Program-made: the position numbers and the translations under genes
Notes under the pieces: generated by a model
The model's input: the letters and a program-made list of their open reading frames with translations, nothing else
Databases searched by the model: none
What the model was told of the DNA's origin: nothing
NCBI GenBank assembly: GCA_027314845.1
Contig: DAHVAA010000030.1
Span: 1-12,064 of the forward strand
Source: Thermoplasmata archaeon
GTDB taxonomy: Archaea > Thermoplasmatota > Thermoplasmata > UBA184
Direction of reading: 5' to 3'
Length of the DNA stretch: 12,064 nucleotides
In this document: one piece after another, positions 1 to 5,405 of the stretch
Layout: each line of letters starts with the position of its first letter
Position numbering within the stretch: position 1 is the stretch's first letter

Positions 1-201
1 AGAGGCCACGGTCGCCTTCCGGTCGACCTGGGAGAGCCCGTCCGCCGCTCCGACCGCGATGGAATCGTGGAGGGTCAGGTAGTACTGTTGCTCCACCAAT
101 CCTTCAAGGAAGGGGAGTTCCGTGGTCCCGGGATTCCCGAAGACCTCGCGGATCCCGAGGTGGGTCAGTTGAGAGGAGAGGGCGCGGGCGACCTTCGTCA
201 T
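1..201 (-). CDS. Thiamine diphosphate-dependent 2-oxoacid decarboxylase-like enzyme, N-terminal 67 residues (runs off left edge)
   Basis: Reading from an ATG at 199-201 gives 67 uninterrupted codons to the edge of the window. The start MTKVARALSSQLTHLGIREV followed by FGNPGTTELPFL (residues 21-32) is the typical opening of the TPP_enzyme_N domain (PF02776). It is closest by eye to benzoylformate decarboxylase and related 'acetolactate synthase-like' proteins, which decarboxylate or ligate 2-oxoacids in the cytoplasm. The later block LHDSIAVGAADGLSQ (44-58) corresponds to the helix that normally carries the cofactor-activating glutamate, but the residue there is Asp46. The ATG overlaps the stop of the upstream dehydrogenase gene as ATGA (198-201), so translation is probably coupled. 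The substrate cannot be told from this fragment, and the central and ThDP-binding C-terminal domains lie outside the window. Family assignment is firm; the exact enzyme is not. Confidence 0.85.
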   Translation of the reverse strand, partial: MTKVARALSSQLTHLGIREVFGNPGTTELPFLEGLVEQQYYLTLHDSIAVGAADGLSQVDRKATVAS

Positions 202-1163
202 CCGTCCTTGGGCGGAGTGCCGCCATCCACACGGTAGAGGGGATCCTTACCCTGCAGGTAACGGAGCACGTTCTTCACGGTCTCCTGGAGGAAGCGCTGC
301 TGGGCCTCCCACGTGACCCCCGCGATGTGGGGTGTCAGGAGCGTTCCCGGGGCCTTGAAGATCGGGTCCGAGAAGTCCGGCGGCTCGCTCGGGTACACGT
401 CGAGCCCGGCCCGGATCTTCCCGTCGGTGACGGCGGCGCGCAGCGCGGCCGGGTCGACCAGCTCGGAGCGGGCCGTGTTGATGAAGATCGCCTGGTCCTT
501 CATCGCCGCAAACTCGCGCGCGCCGACGATCCGTTCGGTCGTGGCGGAGAGCGGCAGGTGGAGCGAGACGATGTCCGACTGGGCGAGGAGGTCGGGAAGC
601 TCGACGCGGGTGAGACCGAGCCGCCGCTCCTCTTCGGGGGGAAGCGCGAGGATGTCGGAGTAGATCGTCGCGGTCTCGAACGGTACCAGCCGGGCCGCGA
701 GCTCCCGGCCGATGCGTCCCATGCCGACGATCCCGAAGACCTTGCCCGCAAGGTCGTTCGCGCCCGTCAGCAGGGGCCATTCTCCCCGACGCATCTGCTC
801 GTCGAGGCCACGAAGGTCCCTCAGGAGCGCGAGCGCGAGGAGGACCACGTGCTCGGCGACGGTCTTCGAGTTCGCGACCGGGATGTTCGAGACCCGGATC
901 CCGCGAGCCCGGCACGCCGCAAGGTCGACCCGGTCGTACCCGGTGCTCGCGACCTGGACGAATCGTAGGGCCCGCATTCGGTCGATCGCAGCGGCATTGA
1001 GCGCGTGGAAGGTGGTGAGGATCAGGACCTCGATCTCCTCGGGGGCGTAGCGCCCGGCGGCGAAGAGATCGGTCGCGAACTCGATATCGGGCAGGACGGC
1101 GCGGACCCGCCGCTCGATCTCGTCGACCGGGACGAACGGGGGAAGGACCGCGCGGGCGCGCAC
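198..1163 (-). CDS. D-isomer-specific 2-hydroxyacid dehydrogenase (NAD-dependent)
   Basis: From the GTG at 1161-1163 the product has 321 residues, the normal size for this family (PF00389/PF02826: glyoxylate/hydroxypyruvate reductase, phosphoglycerate dehydrogenase and relatives). It should interconvert a 2-oxoacid and a D-2-hydroxyacid in the cytoplasm. Visible marks are the dinucleotide loop GMGRIG (147-152), Asp170 at the end of the next strand (favouring NAD over NADP), and the catalytic triad Arg232 (INTARSELVD), Glu260 (LDVYPSEPP) and His279 (TPHIAG). It lacks the C-terminal ACT domain of many SerA proteins. The open frame extends upstream to 1370, but that part is arginine-rich and unlike the family. 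The GTG sits about 26 bases after a TATA-like box, as expected for a leaderless archaeal mRNA. The stop overlaps the ThDP enzyme start (ATGA), so the two probably act on related 2-oxoacids. The substrate is unknown. Confidence 0.92.
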   Translation of the reverse strand: MRARAVLPPFVPVDEIERRVRAVLPDIEFATDLFAAGRYAPEEIEVLILTTFHALNAAAIDRMRALRFVQVASTGYDRVDLAACRARGIRVSNIPVANSKTVAEHVVLLALALLRDLRGLDEQMRRGEWPLLTGANDLAGKVFGIVGMGRIGRELAARLVPFETATIYSDILALPPEEERRLGLTRVELPDLLAQSDIVSLHLPLSATTERIVGAREFAAMKDQAIFINTARSELVDPAALRAAVTDGKIRAGLDVYPSEPPDFSDPIFKAPGTLLTPHIAGVTWEAQQRFLQETVKNVLRYLQGKDPLYRVDGGTPPKDG

Positions 1164-1185
1164 GACGGTCGGTACTCGTCCCCCG

Positions 1186-1193
1186 CCTAAATC
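1186..1193 (-). promoter_or_regulatory. TATA-like box for the dehydrogenase/ThDP enzyme operon
   Basis: On the minus strand this reads GATTTAGG, the only AT-rich run in a very GC-rich stretch. Its centre is about 26 bases before the GTG at 1163, the distance between an archaeal TATA box and its transcription start. This implies a leaderless transcript and supports the 321-residue start. The match to TTTAWA is partial. Confidence 0.5.
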
Positions 1194-1614
1194 CTTCCGG
1201 ACGGCGCGCGACGCGACCCGAACGTCGCCGCCGTGGCGGTGAAGGCGCACCCCCCCTCGGCCGCACCACCGACCCCTCCCCGAAGCGTCTACTGCGGAAC
1301 GACATCGTCCAACGGGGTCGTCACGAAGTGGAGCGGAGGCCGGACCCGAGCGACATTCGCGGCGTTCCACACGGACCCGCTCGCCATGGAGTCGGGCCCG
1401 GAAGTGCCCGTCGAGGCGAGCGACGGCGCGACCGCCGGAACGCTCCCTGGAGATTCGAGGTACGCTACGGGCGTGAGGCCGGTCGTGACCGACCGCGCAA
1501 CGGCGACCCCCGCGTGCTCGATCGAAGGGACTGGGCGACGCGCACGGCTCGGCGCAAGTCGAGCGGAGCGCGGTGGAGGGCCGTCACCGATCGAGTCTCC
1601 GATCCGTGGGCCAC

Positions 1615-1669
1615 GTCTCGGACACCCGCGAGAGTCCGGGACCCTCCGCCGAGGACGTCCGTGTCTCGG
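1615..1669. repeat. Pair of adjacent hairpin-forming inverted repeats sharing GTCTCGGAC
   Basis: GTCTCGGAC at 1615-1623 can pair over nine bases (one G-U wobble) with GTCCGGGAC at 1634-1642 across a 10-base loop. A second hairpin pairs CCGAG (1649-1653) with CTCGG (1665-1669), and GTCTCGGAC recurs exactly at 1663-1671. The elements lie about 140-190 bases beyond the phosphoesterase stop codon. They could form the 3' end of that transcript or a small structured RNA, but short hairpins are expected by chance in DNA this GC-rich. Confidence 0.3.
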
Positions 1670-1807
1670 ACTAAGATCGTTCGGGACAAGTACGCCTTCC
1701 GCCGGGGGTCGGGATCGCCCTGAGGGTCTTACGCGCCCGCTCAGAAACACCCCTCGGCCCCCACCGGCGCGGGCCGACCGCCCCCGTGCGGGAGGTCGAG
1801 CGCACGA

Positions 1808-4063
1808 TCACGGAGGCGGGGGGCGGCGCGCCGTGCGTCGGATGTGGCGTCGCAGCGTCCAGGCGGCAAGTCCCGCGGCGACGACCGCGGTGGCGGTCAC
1901 GAAGTAGAAGCCGAGCGCGTTGGGCAGCCCTCCCGACGAGGCCGGACGATGGAACGCGACGGGCGCGAGGGTGAAGTTGAGGTCGGAGGACGTCGCGCCC
2001 GCGACCGACACCTTCGCCTCGCCCGTAAAGAAGCCAGAGGCCACGACCGTCACGTTGTACGTCCCGTTCGGGAGCGTCGCGACGTACCCCCCTGTGGCGT
2101 TGGTGAGGACGCGGAATGTGTTCGATCCGTTCGAGAAGAACAGGGTCGCGTTCGTGACGGGGCCGTGGCCGGAGTTGTTGAGCACCACGCCGTCCGTCGG
2201 ATAGACGGGGAAGTTGTCGGGGATCAGGCTGAGGCCGGGGACCTGAACCTCCGTGCCGCCAACGGTCACTGAGATGTTCTGCGCGCGGTACCCGGCAGAC
2301 GTCGCGGTGATCGTGTAACTTCCGTTCGGAAGGTCGAGGGTATAGCTCCCGTTGGGGGCCGATCCCCCCTCGAGCGCAGCGGTGCTCGAGTTGGCGAAGA
2401 GGCTCGCGTCCGAGAGCGGCGTATCGTTCGGGTACGCCATCACGCTTCCGACGACGGGGAATGTCCCCGGTGGTGGACCGATCGGGGTCAAGGAAAGGCC
2501 GATACCGGCCGCTCCGGCTCCCGCCACGGTCAGGTTCTCCTCCGACGGGGCGAAACCCGATGCGAACGCCGCAAGCCGGTACGTCCCGTTCGGTAGCGAC
2601 AGGGAGAACGCCCCCGCGGCCGACGTGAGGGTCGAGGCGGACCCCGAACTCGAGTTGGCGTAGACGGTGGCCCCGGCGAGGAGAGCGCCCGAGCTCCTGT
2701 CCGTCACGGTGCCGTTCACCGCGAAGGTCGAAGGTGGGCTCGAGCGGGTCGCGAGGGCGAGAGAGATGCCGGAGACCACTTGACCCGTGACGGTCACGTT
2801 GGTCGCTGCCGGCAAGTAGCCCGAACTCGTCGCGGTGACCTGATACGTACCGTTTGGCACCGAGAACGAGAAATTACCCGCGGAGTCGGTCGTGGTGGCG
2901 ACGGGGGATGCGGAGCCGTTCGCAAAGACCTCGGCTCCCGCGAGGGGGCTTCCGGATGCGTTCGTCACTCTCCCGGTGACCGAGTAGTTCTGCGGCGGTG
3001 GCGAACCGGTGAAGTTGAAGAGGCTCTTCATCGCCGGGAACTGGGCCGTTCCGTCGTTGTGGCCCGTGCTCCCGAGGCCGAGCAGCCACTCGGTCGTGGA
3101 GAGAAGGTTGTAGTGGCTCGAGTTCCCCGCGTACGCGCCCCCGTGGAGGGTGTACGGGCTGACGGCCGCGAAGTACACGGGGCCGCCGACCAGCCCGTTG
3201 TACCCGGAGTCGGGGAGCTTCCCCGTCGACTCGTCCCACACGATGAAGACGACCGTCGAGGAGAACCACGATTGGGCCATCAGCTTCGGCACGAACCGGG
3301 ACAGCCATGTATCGGCGTAGGCCGCGTTGGTGTTGTGGCCGTCATTGAGGAGGTTCGGAGTGATCCAGGTGTACGCCGCCGGCGTCGTGGTGAACGGGAA
3401 GTCGGCGGTCAGGTTCGCGATCGCGAGGTCGTGGCTCGCGCAGACGCTCGAAATGTCCGTGAAGTCGACGAACGGGTTGTGGCGGACAGCGTAGTTCCCG
3501 CTGCTGACGGTCTGGCAGTTCTTCGTGGCGCTCTCCATGTACGCGTTCCAGGAAAGCCCGGCCGTCGTGAGGAGGTTGCCGATGTTGTTGTCCGGGTACG
3601 TATGGTAGCTGTCCGACCCGCACTGCAGCGGGGTTCCCGCGGTCGAGGAGAGGTAGTTGGGGGCGGAGGGGTGACAGACCGCGTAGTACCCGGTCGGAGG
3701 CTTGTTCGTGAACGGGTCGCCGCCCCAGGCGTAGCTCTTCGCGAGGCTCGTCTCGTACGGAACGACCCCGTAGACCTGGTCGACGCCCTTGTTCTCCAGC
3801 ATGATGGTGATCACGTGGCGGATCGGCGTGGGGTAGGAGACCGCGGCGGGCGCGGGGAGCTTCCCGGCCGGGTTCGCCGGCGAGCTCGCGGCGGCTCCGC
3901 CCGGGAGGAGGACCAGCACGCTCGACCCGAGCAGCAGGGCGACCAGCAGGCCCGCCACGACCAGCGGGCCTACAGCGCCGAGTCTCGCCGCTCGCGAGTC
4001 TCTGGGCGGGGGGCGGTTTCGGGGACGGGTGGATTGACGCAAAGGAAGGACGCGACAACGCAT
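1808..4063 (-). CDS. Surface-anchored phosphoesterase (PF04185) with four carboxypeptidase-regulatory-like repeats
   Basis: The product has 751 residues. An arginine-rich N-terminus and hydrophobic segment (about 30-57, ending GGAAASS) form a signal peptide or anchor. Residues 80-352 match the phosphoesterase family of acid phosphatases and phospholipase C: HVITIMLENKGVDQVYG (83-99), HPSAPNYLSSTAG (131-143), RHNPFVDFTDI (194-204), YTWITPNLLNDGHN (231-244), VVFIVWDES (271-279) and HYNLLSTTEWLLGLG (317-331). Glu90-Asn91 and Asp277-Glu278 are the likely metal ligands. Four beta-sandwich repeats (about 359-437, 446-526, 534-614, 618-701) each carry a P-N-G-T/S-Y turn spaced 86-88 residues. A membrane span (about 713-736) and a basic tail end the protein, so the enzyme should be displayed outside the cell on a stalk. 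About 24 N-x-S/T sequons and four cysteines in the catalytic part fit secretion. It hydrolyses a phosphomonoester or phosphodiester; the substrate is unknown. The ATG at 4063 follows a TATA box at 4097-4105. Confidence 0.9.
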   Translation of the reverse strand: MRCRVLPLRQSTRPRNRPPPRDSRAARLGAVGPLVVAGLLVALLLGSSVLVLLPGGAAASSPANPAGKLPAPAAVSYPTPIRHVITIMLENKGVDQVYGVVPYETSLAKSYAWGGDPFTNKPPTGYYAVCHPSAPNYLSSTAGTPLQCGSDSYHTYPDNNIGNLLTTAGLSWNAYMESATKNCQTVSSGNYAVRHNPFVDFTDISSVCASHDLAIANLTADFPFTTTPAAYTWITPNLLNDGHNTNAAYADTWLSRFVPKLMAQSWFSSTVVFIVWDESTGKLPDSGYNGLVGGPVYFAAVSPYTLHGGAYAGNSSHYNLLSTTEWLLGLGSTGHNDGTAQFPAMKSLFNFTGSPPPQNYSVTGRVTNASGSPLAGAEVFANGSASPVATTTDSAGNFSFSVPNGTYQVTATSSGYLPAATNVTVTGQVVSGISLALATRSSPPSTFAVNGTVTDRSSGALLAGATVYANSSSGSASTLTSAAGAFSLSLPNGTYRLAAFASGFAPSEENLTVAGAGAAGIGLSLTPIGPPPGTFPVVGSVMAYPNDTPLSDASLFANSSTAALEGGSAPNGSYTLDLPNGSYTITATSAGYRAQNISVTVGGTEVQVPGLSLIPDNFPVYPTDGVVLNNSGHGPVTNATLFFSNGSNTFRVLTNATGGYVATLPNGTYNVTVVASGFFTGEAKVSVAGATSSDLNFTLAPVAFHRPASSGGLPNALGFYFVTATAVVAAGLAAWTLRRHIRRTARRPPPP
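1961..2989 (-). repeat. Four tandem carboxypeptidase-regulatory-like domain repeats within the phosphoesterase gene
   Basis: The coding repeats lie at about 2753-2989, 2486-2728, 2222-2464 and 1961-2212 (N- to C-terminal order on the minus strand). Each encodes a pattern of the kind V-x-G-x-V, A-x-V-F/Y-A-N, S-L-P-N-G-T/S-Y and A-S/T-x-G-F/Y (PF13620-like). The DNA around the turn keeps a recognisable CCGTTCGG-type core on the plus strand in several copies (near 2063, 2323, 2588), so the array probably arose by internal duplication and has diverged. Such domains serve as spacers or adhesion modules. Confidence 0.8.
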
Positions 4064-4096
4064 CCATGCGTAGGGCGATACTTCGTGACGCCGGTT

Positions 4097-4105
4097 CCTA
4101 TATCT
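4097..4105 (-). promoter_or_regulatory. TATA box of the phosphoesterase gene
   Basis: The minus strand reads AGATATAGG, a good archaeal TATA element in a GC-rich setting. Transcription would begin near 4075, leaving a leader of about 10 bases before the ATG at 4063. No Shine-Dalgarno sequence is seen in that interval, consistent with a leaderless-type start. Confidence 0.6.
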
Positions 4106-4110
4106 GTGTT

Positions 4111-4122
4111 ACGTACTTACGT
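4111..4122. promoter_or_regulatory. Palindromic operator candidate ACGTA-N2-TACGT
   Basis: A perfect 5+5 base inverted repeat with a two-base centre lies immediately upstream of the phosphoesterase TATA box, about 8 bases away. The same stretch also reads as a direct repeat, TTACGTAC then TTACGTCG (4109-4124). The position, about -35 to -47 from the inferred start site, suits an activator or a repressor dimer. The regulator is unknown. Confidence 0.35.
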
Positions 4123-4235
4123 CGCCCGCGCCTCACTTTCCGGTCCGGGTCGGCGCGCGAGGGCGTGTCTCCTCCGTTTCGAGTTCGCCTGGCCGTCTAG
4201 GAGGGGAATCCGCCGCACCTCCTCGCTGCCGGCAA

Positions 4236-4245
4236 GGATTAAACC
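4236..4245. promoter_or_regulatory. Bidirectional TATA-like box upstream of the GT2 gene
   Basis: GGATTAAACC reads ATTAAA on the plus strand and TTTAAT on the minus strand. Forward transcription would start near 4267, giving the GT2 gene a leader of about 170 bases, within which an ATG at 4269 opens a 52-codon frame ending at 4427. This is the only plausible forward TATA element before GT2. Confidence 0.35.
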
Positions 4246-4430
4246 AACCTTCCCGCTCGCGACGTTCGATGGTCCCACGGTGTTCGGCGACCACCGGAGA
4301 GCGTCGGTCGGCCACGGTCCGGGTCCGCGGGGCGGAAGCGAACACGGCGGGCGGCCACCCTCGGCTGTCGACCCGGCGCGACCGCGGGCGTCGTGGTCCT
4401 GTCTCTCTCCGTTCTTCCGGACCGTAAGGC

Positions 4431-4436
4431 GGAGGG
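4431..4436 (+). promoter_or_regulatory. Ribosome binding site of the GT2 gene
   Basis: GGAGGG matches the archaeal Shine-Dalgarno core (complement of the 16S CACCUCC tail) and ends three bases before the ATG at 4440. The spacing is rather short. It supports this start and indicates that the message carries a leader. Confidence 0.55.
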
Positions 4437-4439
4437 TCG

Positions 4440-5237
4440 ATGAGCGACGGACGGCCCCGTGGGATTTCGGAGCCGGGGGCATCGGTTTCCGTTATTCTCG
4501 CCGTTTTGAACGAACGGGAGAACCTCCCGCACGTGATCCCGCGCATTCTTGCGCAGGGGTTTCCGAACCTCGAGGTCATCGTGATCGACGACGGCAGCAC
4601 CGACGGAACTCGAGAATACCTTCGGGAGATCGGTTCGCGCGATCCCCGGGTCCGGGCGGTCTTCCACGACGGCAAGCAGACCACTCTGCGCGCCCAATGC
4701 CAGGGAATCGCTGCGGCGAGAGGAGAATTCATCGTCGTGATGGATGCCGACTTGCAGCACCCTCCGGAGAGCCTGCCCGCGATGATGCGCGTGCTCGAGG
4801 GCGGCGCCGCGCTCGTCGTCGCGAGCCGCTACGCGCCGGGAGGTTCTCCGGGGGTCCGCACACCGTACCGGATCCTGCTCTCCCGGGGAGCCGAGTGGAT
4901 CGCGAAAGCGTGGTTGCCATCGACCCGTCGCGTCTCCGACCCCGTCTCCGGCTATTTCGGCTTCCGCCGAGAAATCTGGCATCCGCTGGACCCCGAATCT
5001 CGCGGGTACAAACTCCTCCTCTTCGTCCTCGCGATGGCGGAGGGCCGTCGACTGGGTGAAGTGGGCTTCCGGTTCGAGGCCCGCACCCGGGGGGACAGCA
5101 AAGTGACGGAGAGCGTGGCGTTCGTCCGCCTCTTCTTGGCAGAAATCTTCCTGGCGCGACGGTTCGCCCGTGGGATGCGCCGGAACGCCACCCGAACCGG
5201 GATTGCCCCGCCGCCGGCCCAGCACCACCGATCATGA
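4440..5237 (+). CDS. GT2 family glycosyltransferase, polyprenyl-phosphate hexose (DPM1-like) synthase
   Basis: The 265-residue product has a single GT-A domain (PF00535) of the dolichol-phosphate mannose synthase type. It would transfer a hexose from a nucleotide sugar to a polyprenyl phosphate on the inner face of the membrane. Visible motifs are VSVILAVLNERENLP (16-30), VIVIDDGSTDGT (46-57), the metal-binding DADLQHPPE (102-110, D102-x-D104), VVASRYAPGG (126-135), VSDPVSGYFGFRR (165-177) and the C-terminal GFRFEARTRGDSK (209-221), which matches the conserved 'R-x-x-G-x-S-K' end of DPM1 proteins. There are no C-terminal membrane spans, so it is the short DPM1-like form rather than the GtrB-like form; a hydrophobic amphipathic stretch at 227-242 may touch the membrane. 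The sugar could be mannose or glucose. It could supply the GT-C-like proteins downstream. Confidence 0.88.
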   Translation: MSDGRPRGISEPGASVSVILAVLNERENLPHVIPRILAQGFPNLEVIVIDDGSTDGTREYLREIGSRDPRVRAVFHDGKQTTLRAQCQGIAAARGEFIVVMDADLQHPPESLPAMMRVLEGGAALVVASRYAPGGSPGVRTPYRILLSRGAEWIAKAWLPSTRRVSDPVSGYFGFRREIWHPLDPESRGYKLLLFVLAMAEGRRLGEVGFRFEARTRGDSKVTESVAFVRLFLAEIFLARRFARGMRRNATRTGIAPPPAQHHRS

Positions 5238-5345
5238 CGCCGTCCTCGCCGGGCGCACCGACTTCGACCACCGACGTCGGCGCCTGGACCCACACGCGCG
5301 GGCGTGCGGCCGGAAGGAGCTTCCCTTTCGGACGCGACGGCGCGG

Positions 5346-5353
5346 TTTATAAT
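5346..5353 (+). promoter_or_regulatory. TATA box of the nucleotide-sugar epimerase gene
   Basis: TTTATAAT is the strongest archaeal TATA match in the window. A start site near 5376 would leave a leader of about 30 bases before the ATG at 5406, which is preceded by a GTGAGGA ribosome-binding-like run. An inverted repeat GGAAG-N3-CTTCC (5312-5324) lies about 20 bases upstream of the box and could be an operator or the 3' hairpin of the GT2 message. Confidence 0.7.
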
Positions 5354-5405
5354 ACGACGTGGTGAGTGCGTGCCGTCGGTTTCGCGACCGATTGCCGAGT
5401 GAGGA

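Larger units (their letters stand above)
1164..1807. other. 644-base region without a recognisable gene
   Basis: The gap lies between the dehydrogenase promoter and the 3' end of the phosphoesterase gene. Long open frames exist on both strands (for example plus 1233-1907 and minus 1289-1750), but none resembles a known family. In 1233-1500 the plus frame and the minus frame ending at 1289 share the same third-base positions. Both have GC-rich third positions and a varied composition that is not simply arginine-rich, so this part may be a decayed or short real gene; strand and ends are undecidable by eye. From about 1500 to 1800 the frames look random. Two small inverted repeats occur at 1615-1642 and 1649-1669. 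No tRNA T-arm, rRNA motif or repeat array was seen. Confidence 0.5.
4064..4439. other. Divergent control region between phosphoesterase and GT2 genes
   Basis: This 376-base region separates two divergently read genes. It contains the phosphoesterase TATA box (4097-4105), an inverted repeat next to it (4111-4122), a second AT-rich box GGATTAAACC (4236-4245) that is TATA-like on both strands, and the GT2 ribosome binding site (4431-4436). Two tiny open frames could be read from the second box: plus 4269-4427 (52 codons plus stop) and minus 4218-4117 (33 codons plus stop). Both are strongly arginine-rich and resemble nothing known, so they are not called as genes. Confidence 0.55.

Noticed and set aside
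1164..1370. Upstream extension of the dehydrogenase to an ATG at 1370 (69 more residues)
   Set aside because: The extension is arginine/glycine-rich, unlike the family N-terminus, and it would place the TATA-like box inside the gene. The GTG at 1163 gives the normal family length.
1430..1480. A possible tRNA T-arm (CTCGAATCTCC on the minus strand)
   Set aside because: The invariant TT before the C is missing, and no acceptor, D or anticodon stems can be arranged around it.
4196..4224. Hairpin AGGAGG...CCTCCT in the divergent region, considered as a terminator
   Set aside because: The stem is only six bases with a large loop and there is no T-rich tail. Archaeal terminators depend on T runs, so this was not called.
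2780..5059. A 759-codon open frame on the plus strand, antisense to the phosphoesterase and running into GT2
   Set aside because: The product is arginine-, valine- and glycine-rich with no family resemblance and lies opposite two well-supported genes. Long antisense frames are expected at this GC content.
5234..5365. A 43-codon frame whose ATG overlaps the GT2 stop as ATGA
   Set aside because: It resembles no known protein, and it contains the epimerase TATA box inside its coding part. The overlap is probably chance.
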